Assembly (NCBI GenBank): GCA_937884685.1
Contig: CAKZYM010000341.1
Location: 1-7,803, forward strand
Length of the DNA stretch: 7,803 nucleotides
Origin: an uncultured Calothrix sp.
Lineage (GTDB): Bacteria; Cyanobacteriota; Cyanobacteriia; Cyanobacteriales; Nostocaceae
Reading direction: 5' to 3'
Both the position numbers and the translations under genes were made by a program. The notes beneath the pieces are model-generated. The model worked only from the letters and a program-made list of their open reading frames with translations, searched no databases and had not been told where the DNA came from. Position 1 is the first letter of the stretch; every line of letters begins with the position of its first letter. This document shows positions 5,788-7,803 of the stretch, in pieces.

Positions 5788-7329
5788 ATGGGTCGCATAG
5801 CCAAGTTAACATTTAATCGCGGTACTTTAATTTTACATCCACCTCCACGGGGTAAAGCATGGATGGATTTTGCAACGTGGGATGATAGAATTGAAAAATT
5901 CCGCATCAAAGCTATCGAATATCGCCGTTTGGTAGAAGCTTTACAAGCTGAAAAAACGGATTTTGTTGATGAAGCTAAGGAATTTTATCCTGTAGAAATG
6001 ATTCCGGGTTTGGTGATGGAACCTTACCCCCATCAAAGTGAAGCGTTAAAGGCTTGGAAGTTAGCTAAAAGGCAGGGTGTTGTAGTGCTTCCTACCGCAG
6101 CAGGGAAGACCTATTTAGCGCAGTTAGCAATGGAATCTACACCACGAACCACGTTGATTGTGGTACCTACTCTAGATTTAATGCATCAATGGTACGCTCA
6201 CCTAGAAGCTGCTTTTCCCGACGTACAAGTAGGTTTACTCGGTGGAGGCTCGCGAGATAGAACACCTATACTAGTTTCTACTTATGATAGTGCAGCAATT
6301 CATGCAGAAACATTAGGAAATCAATATGCGTTGATAATTTTTGATGAGTGTCATCATTTACCAACAGATTTTAATAAAGTTATTGCTGAATTTTCGATAG
6401 CACCCTATCGTTTAGGACTTTCTGCAACCCCAGAACGTACCGATGGAAAACACTCGGATTTAAATTATTTAATTGGTAGAGAAGTATATCGTAAAAGAGC
6501 CGAAGATTTAGCGGGAAAAGCTTTAGCAGAACACGAAATTGTCCAAATTAAAGTTAAATTATCTCAAAAAGAACGAGAAAAATATAACGAATTGATGCAA
6601 ACCCGCAATAATTTTTTAAAGGACTCTAAAATCTCTTTAGGAAGTATTCAAGGTTGGCAGAGATTTGTCCAGATGAGCGCTAGGTCTCAATCTGGAAGAC
6701 GAGCGATGTTAGCTCACCGTGAAGCTAAAGAAATTGCTTTAGGTACTGATGGAAAAATCAGAATTTTAGCCGATTTACTAGCAAAACATTATCCAGAACG
6801 AGTATTGATTTTTACCGCCGATAACACTACTGTCTATCGGATTTCCAACGAGTTTTTGATTCCTGCAATTACCCATCAAACCCCTGTCAAAGAGAGACAT
6901 GCAATATTAACTAAATTTAAAGAAGGTGAATACAAATCCTTAGTAGCTTCCCACGTACTAAACGAAGGAGTAGACGTACCCGCTGCGAGTATAGCAATTA
7001 TATTATCTGGTACAGGTTCGGCGCGGGAATATATCCAAAGATTGGGAAGAGTTTTGAGAAAGGGAAATGTGAAAAAGAAGCAAGCAATTTTATACGAAGT
7101 AATTGCGGAAAACACCAGCGAAGAAAGAACATCAGAAAGACGCAGAGGAGTAGAAAGAGAACCGCAAAAAGGTAGAGAACGCAGAGATGGAACTGGAAAT
7201 TTACAGGTTGTGTATGGAAATGGTAGTGGGAGAAAGAGTTATAAAGCAGCCGAAAAGAAATCGAATAGTAAGTATAAGACTCGGAAGTCTCCTAAGCAGA
7301 TGAATATTTGGGATGAATCGGAAGAGTGA
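5788..7329 (+). CDS. XPB-type superfamily 2 DNA helicase (archaeal-like, Bax1-associated)
   Basis: A 513-residue DNA translocase/helicase from the ATG at 5788; a TTG five codons upstream is also in frame. Residues 1-75 resemble the small N-terminal damage-recognition-type domain of archaeal XPB. Helicase lobe 1 has PYPHQSEAL (79-87), Walker A LPTAAGKT (101-108), PTLDLMHQW (127-135), STYDSA (164-169), DECHHL (186-191) and LSATPER (211-217). The segment after it, with LAGKALAEH, matches the archaeal XPB linker. A helical thumb-like insert lies near 262-305. Lobe 2 has VLIFTAD (339-345), YRISNEFLIPAITH (350-363), LNEGVDVPAA (391-400) and SGTGSAREYIQRLGRVLRK (407-425). The tail (about 442-513) is Arg/Lys-rich and low in complexity. 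The XPB RED motif reads RTD here (217-219). In archaea XPB works with the nuclease Bax1, and a Bax1-like gene starts downstream. The likely role is DNA repair or processing of damaged or branched DNA. Confidence 0.93.
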   Translation: MGRIAKLTFNRGTLILHPPPRGKAWMDFATWDDRIEKFRIKAIEYRRLVEALQAEKTDFVDEAKEFYPVEMIPGLVMEPYPHQSEALKAWKLAKRQGVVVLPTAAGKTYLAQLAMESTPRTTLIVVPTLDLMHQWYAHLEAAFPDVQVGLLGGGSRDRTPILVSTYDSAAIHAETLGNQYALIIFDECHHLPTDFNKVIAEFSIAPYRLGLSATPERTDGKHSDLNYLIGREVYRKRAEDLAGKALAEHEIVQIKVKLSQKEREKYNELMQTRNNFLKDSKISLGSIQGWQRFVQMSARSQSGRRAMLAHREAKEIALGTDGKIRILADLLAKHYPERVLIFTADNTTVYRISNEFLIPAITHQTPVKERHAILTKFKEGEYKSLVASHVLNEGVDVPAASIAIILSGTGSAREYIQRLGRVLRKGNVKKKQAILYEVIAENTSEERTSERRRGVEREPQKGRERRDGTGNLQVVYGNGSGRKSYKAAEKKSNSKYKTRKSPKQMNIWDESEE

Positions 7330-7330
7330 G

Positions 7331-7372
7331 GAGTTAGGAGTTAGGAGTTAGGAGTTAGGAGTTAGGAGTTAG
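7331..7372. repeat. Heptamer array (gagttag)x6 abutting the helicase stop codon
   Basis: Six perfect copies of gagttag begin two bases after the helicase TGA (7327-7329). The preceding 7 bases, gagtgag (7324-7330), look like a degenerate extra unit, so the stop codon itself lies in repeat-like sequence. Confidence 0.95.
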
Positions 7373-7381
7373 GAATTTATA

Positions 7382-7402
7382 ATTAACAATTACTAATTAC
7401 AT
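7382..7402. repeat. Heptamer array attaaca attacta attacat, just before the 65-residue gene
   Basis: Three period-7 units end one base before the ATG at 7404. They occupy the place where a ribosome binding site would lie. The units match those at 3376-3403. Confidence 0.65.
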
Positions 7403-7403
7403 C

Positions 7404-7601
7404 ATGAATAAAAAACAACAGTTACATCGGGATTTACGTTTAGTTTTTGATGAATTACAAAAGTTCAGAAAGACTCATCCAGAAGCTAGGAGAGTAAAAA
7501 ATAAACTACTGAATAAAAATGGGGTAACTCCCCTTACTGATGCAGATGCAGCAATTTTTTATGCTCTGGAAATGATTGAAGAAACAGACTTCGATGTTTG
7601 A
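7404..7601 (+). CDS. Small charged protein of unknown function between XPB and the Bax1-like gene
   Basis: A 65-residue frame from ATG 7404 to TGA 7599-7601. I do not recognise it. The composition is that of a real small helical protein: a basic N-terminal helix (MNKKQQLHRDLRLVFDELQK), a KTHPEARRVKNKLLNK segment, a short turn NGVTPLTDADAA, and an acidic C-terminal helix ending EETDFDV. It has no cysteine, signal peptide or membrane segment. It sits 74 bp after the helicase and 168 bp before the Bax1-like start on the same strand, so co-transcription with the repair pair is likely. The upstream stretch is made of heptamers (attaaca/attacta) with no visible Shine-Dalgarno, which lowers confidence. 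It may be an accessory factor of the helicase-nuclease pair, or an unrelated small gene carried in the spacer. Confidence 0.6.
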   Translation: MNKKQQLHRDLRLVFDELQKFRKTHPEARRVKNKLLNKNGVTPLTDADAAIFYALEMIEETDFDV

Positions 7602-7616
7602 GACAAGGAAAGAGGA

Positions 7617-7672
7617 GAGTTATGAGTTAAGAGTTAGGAGATTTTAGATTTTGGATTTTAGATTTTGGATTT
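7617..7672. repeat. Compound heptamer array: gagttat gagttaa gagttag, then attttag/attttgg x4
   Basis: Two heptamer families sit side by side: three gagtta-n units (7617-7637), the bases gag, then alternating attttag and attttgg (7641-7668) with a partial fifth unit. They fill the spacer between the 65-residue gene and the Bax1-like gene. Confidence 0.9.
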
Positions 7673-7718
7673 GAAAGTTAATAAATACAATTTTTTCTAC
7701 TTCCTCACTAAAAACTAT

Positions 7719-7767
7719 TAACTGATAACTGATAACTGATAACTGATAACTGTTCACTGTTCACTGA
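7719..7767. repeat. Heptamer array (taactga)x4 taactgt tcactgt tcactga, ending 2 bp before the Bax1-like ATG
   Basis: Seven period-7 units run up to two bases from the ATG at 7770, so the immediate 5' leader of the next gene is entirely repeat. No Shine-Dalgarno lies within it. Confidence 0.95.
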
Positions 7768-7769
7768 AA

Positions 7770-7803
7770 ATGCTACCAACTGATTTACTAATGTTTCGTC
7801 AAA
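7770..7803 (+). CDS. DUF790/Bax1-family nuclease, first 11 codons only
   Basis: The ATG at 7770 opens a frame that reads MLPTDLLMFRQ before the window ends. MLPTDLL is, from memory, the usual beginning of cyanobacterial DUF790 proteins, the family that includes archaeal Bax1, a structure-specific endonuclease that binds XPB. The position just downstream of an XPB-type helicase on the same strand strengthens the call, since this gene pair is recurrent. No catalytic residues can be inspected here. The start codon follows directly after a seven-unit heptamer array, with only two bases between, and no Shine-Dalgarno is visible. Confidence 0.7.
   Translation, partial: MLPTDLLMFRQ

Noticed and set aside
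6876..7115. A minus-strand open frame of 79 codons opposite the helicase
   Set aside because: It overlaps the conserved lobe 2 motifs of the helicase and has no independent support.
7331..7767. A CRISPR array, because of many short direct repeats
   Set aside because: The repeats are 7 bp, contiguous, without unique spacers, and no cas gene is present. They are STRR-type tandem repeats.

Overview
The window looks like a piece of a filamentous, probably heterocyst-forming cyanobacterial chromosome. This is inferred from three things: the AT-rich base composition, long intergenic spacers filled with period-7 tandem repeats (the STRR class known from Nostoc/Calothrix-type genomes) and small dispersed palindromes, and gene families typical of cyanobacteria. 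No rRNA, tRNA, CRISPR array, transposase or complete insertion sequence is visible.

The left two thirds (1-5246) is read on the minus strand. In transcription order it holds: a 613-residue TPR-repeat protein (5246-3405); a nucleoside hydrolase of the IunH type (3127-2162, start moved inward from a repeat-derived extension); a 341-residue protein with a glycine-rich membrane hairpin and a C-terminus resembling the beta domain of GrpE (1827-802); and the N-terminal 239 residues of an Hsp70/actin-type ATPase (719-1, cut by the window edge). The last two are 82 bp apart and probably form one unit: a divergent Hsp70 with a membrane-anchored, possibly GrpE-like partner. Gaps of 277 and 334 bp suggest the hydrolase and the TPR gene are separately transcribed.

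A 541-bp divergent spacer (5247-5787) contains a heptamer array and several dispersed hairpins. To its right, on the plus strand, lies an archaeal-type XPB superfamily 2 helicase (5788-7329), then a 65-residue orphan protein (7404-7601), then the first 11 codons of what is most likely a DUF790/Bax1-family nuclease (7770 to the edge). XPB-Bax1 is a known archaeal helicase-nuclease pair for DNA repair. Here the two genes are separated by the small gene and by four heptamer arrays, one of which ends two bases before the Bax1-like start codon.

The most notable points are the candidate Hsp70/GrpE-like membrane pair, the XPB-small protein-Bax1 cassette, the repeat-derived arginine-rich tail of the helicase, and the way heptamer arrays sit directly against start and stop codons.
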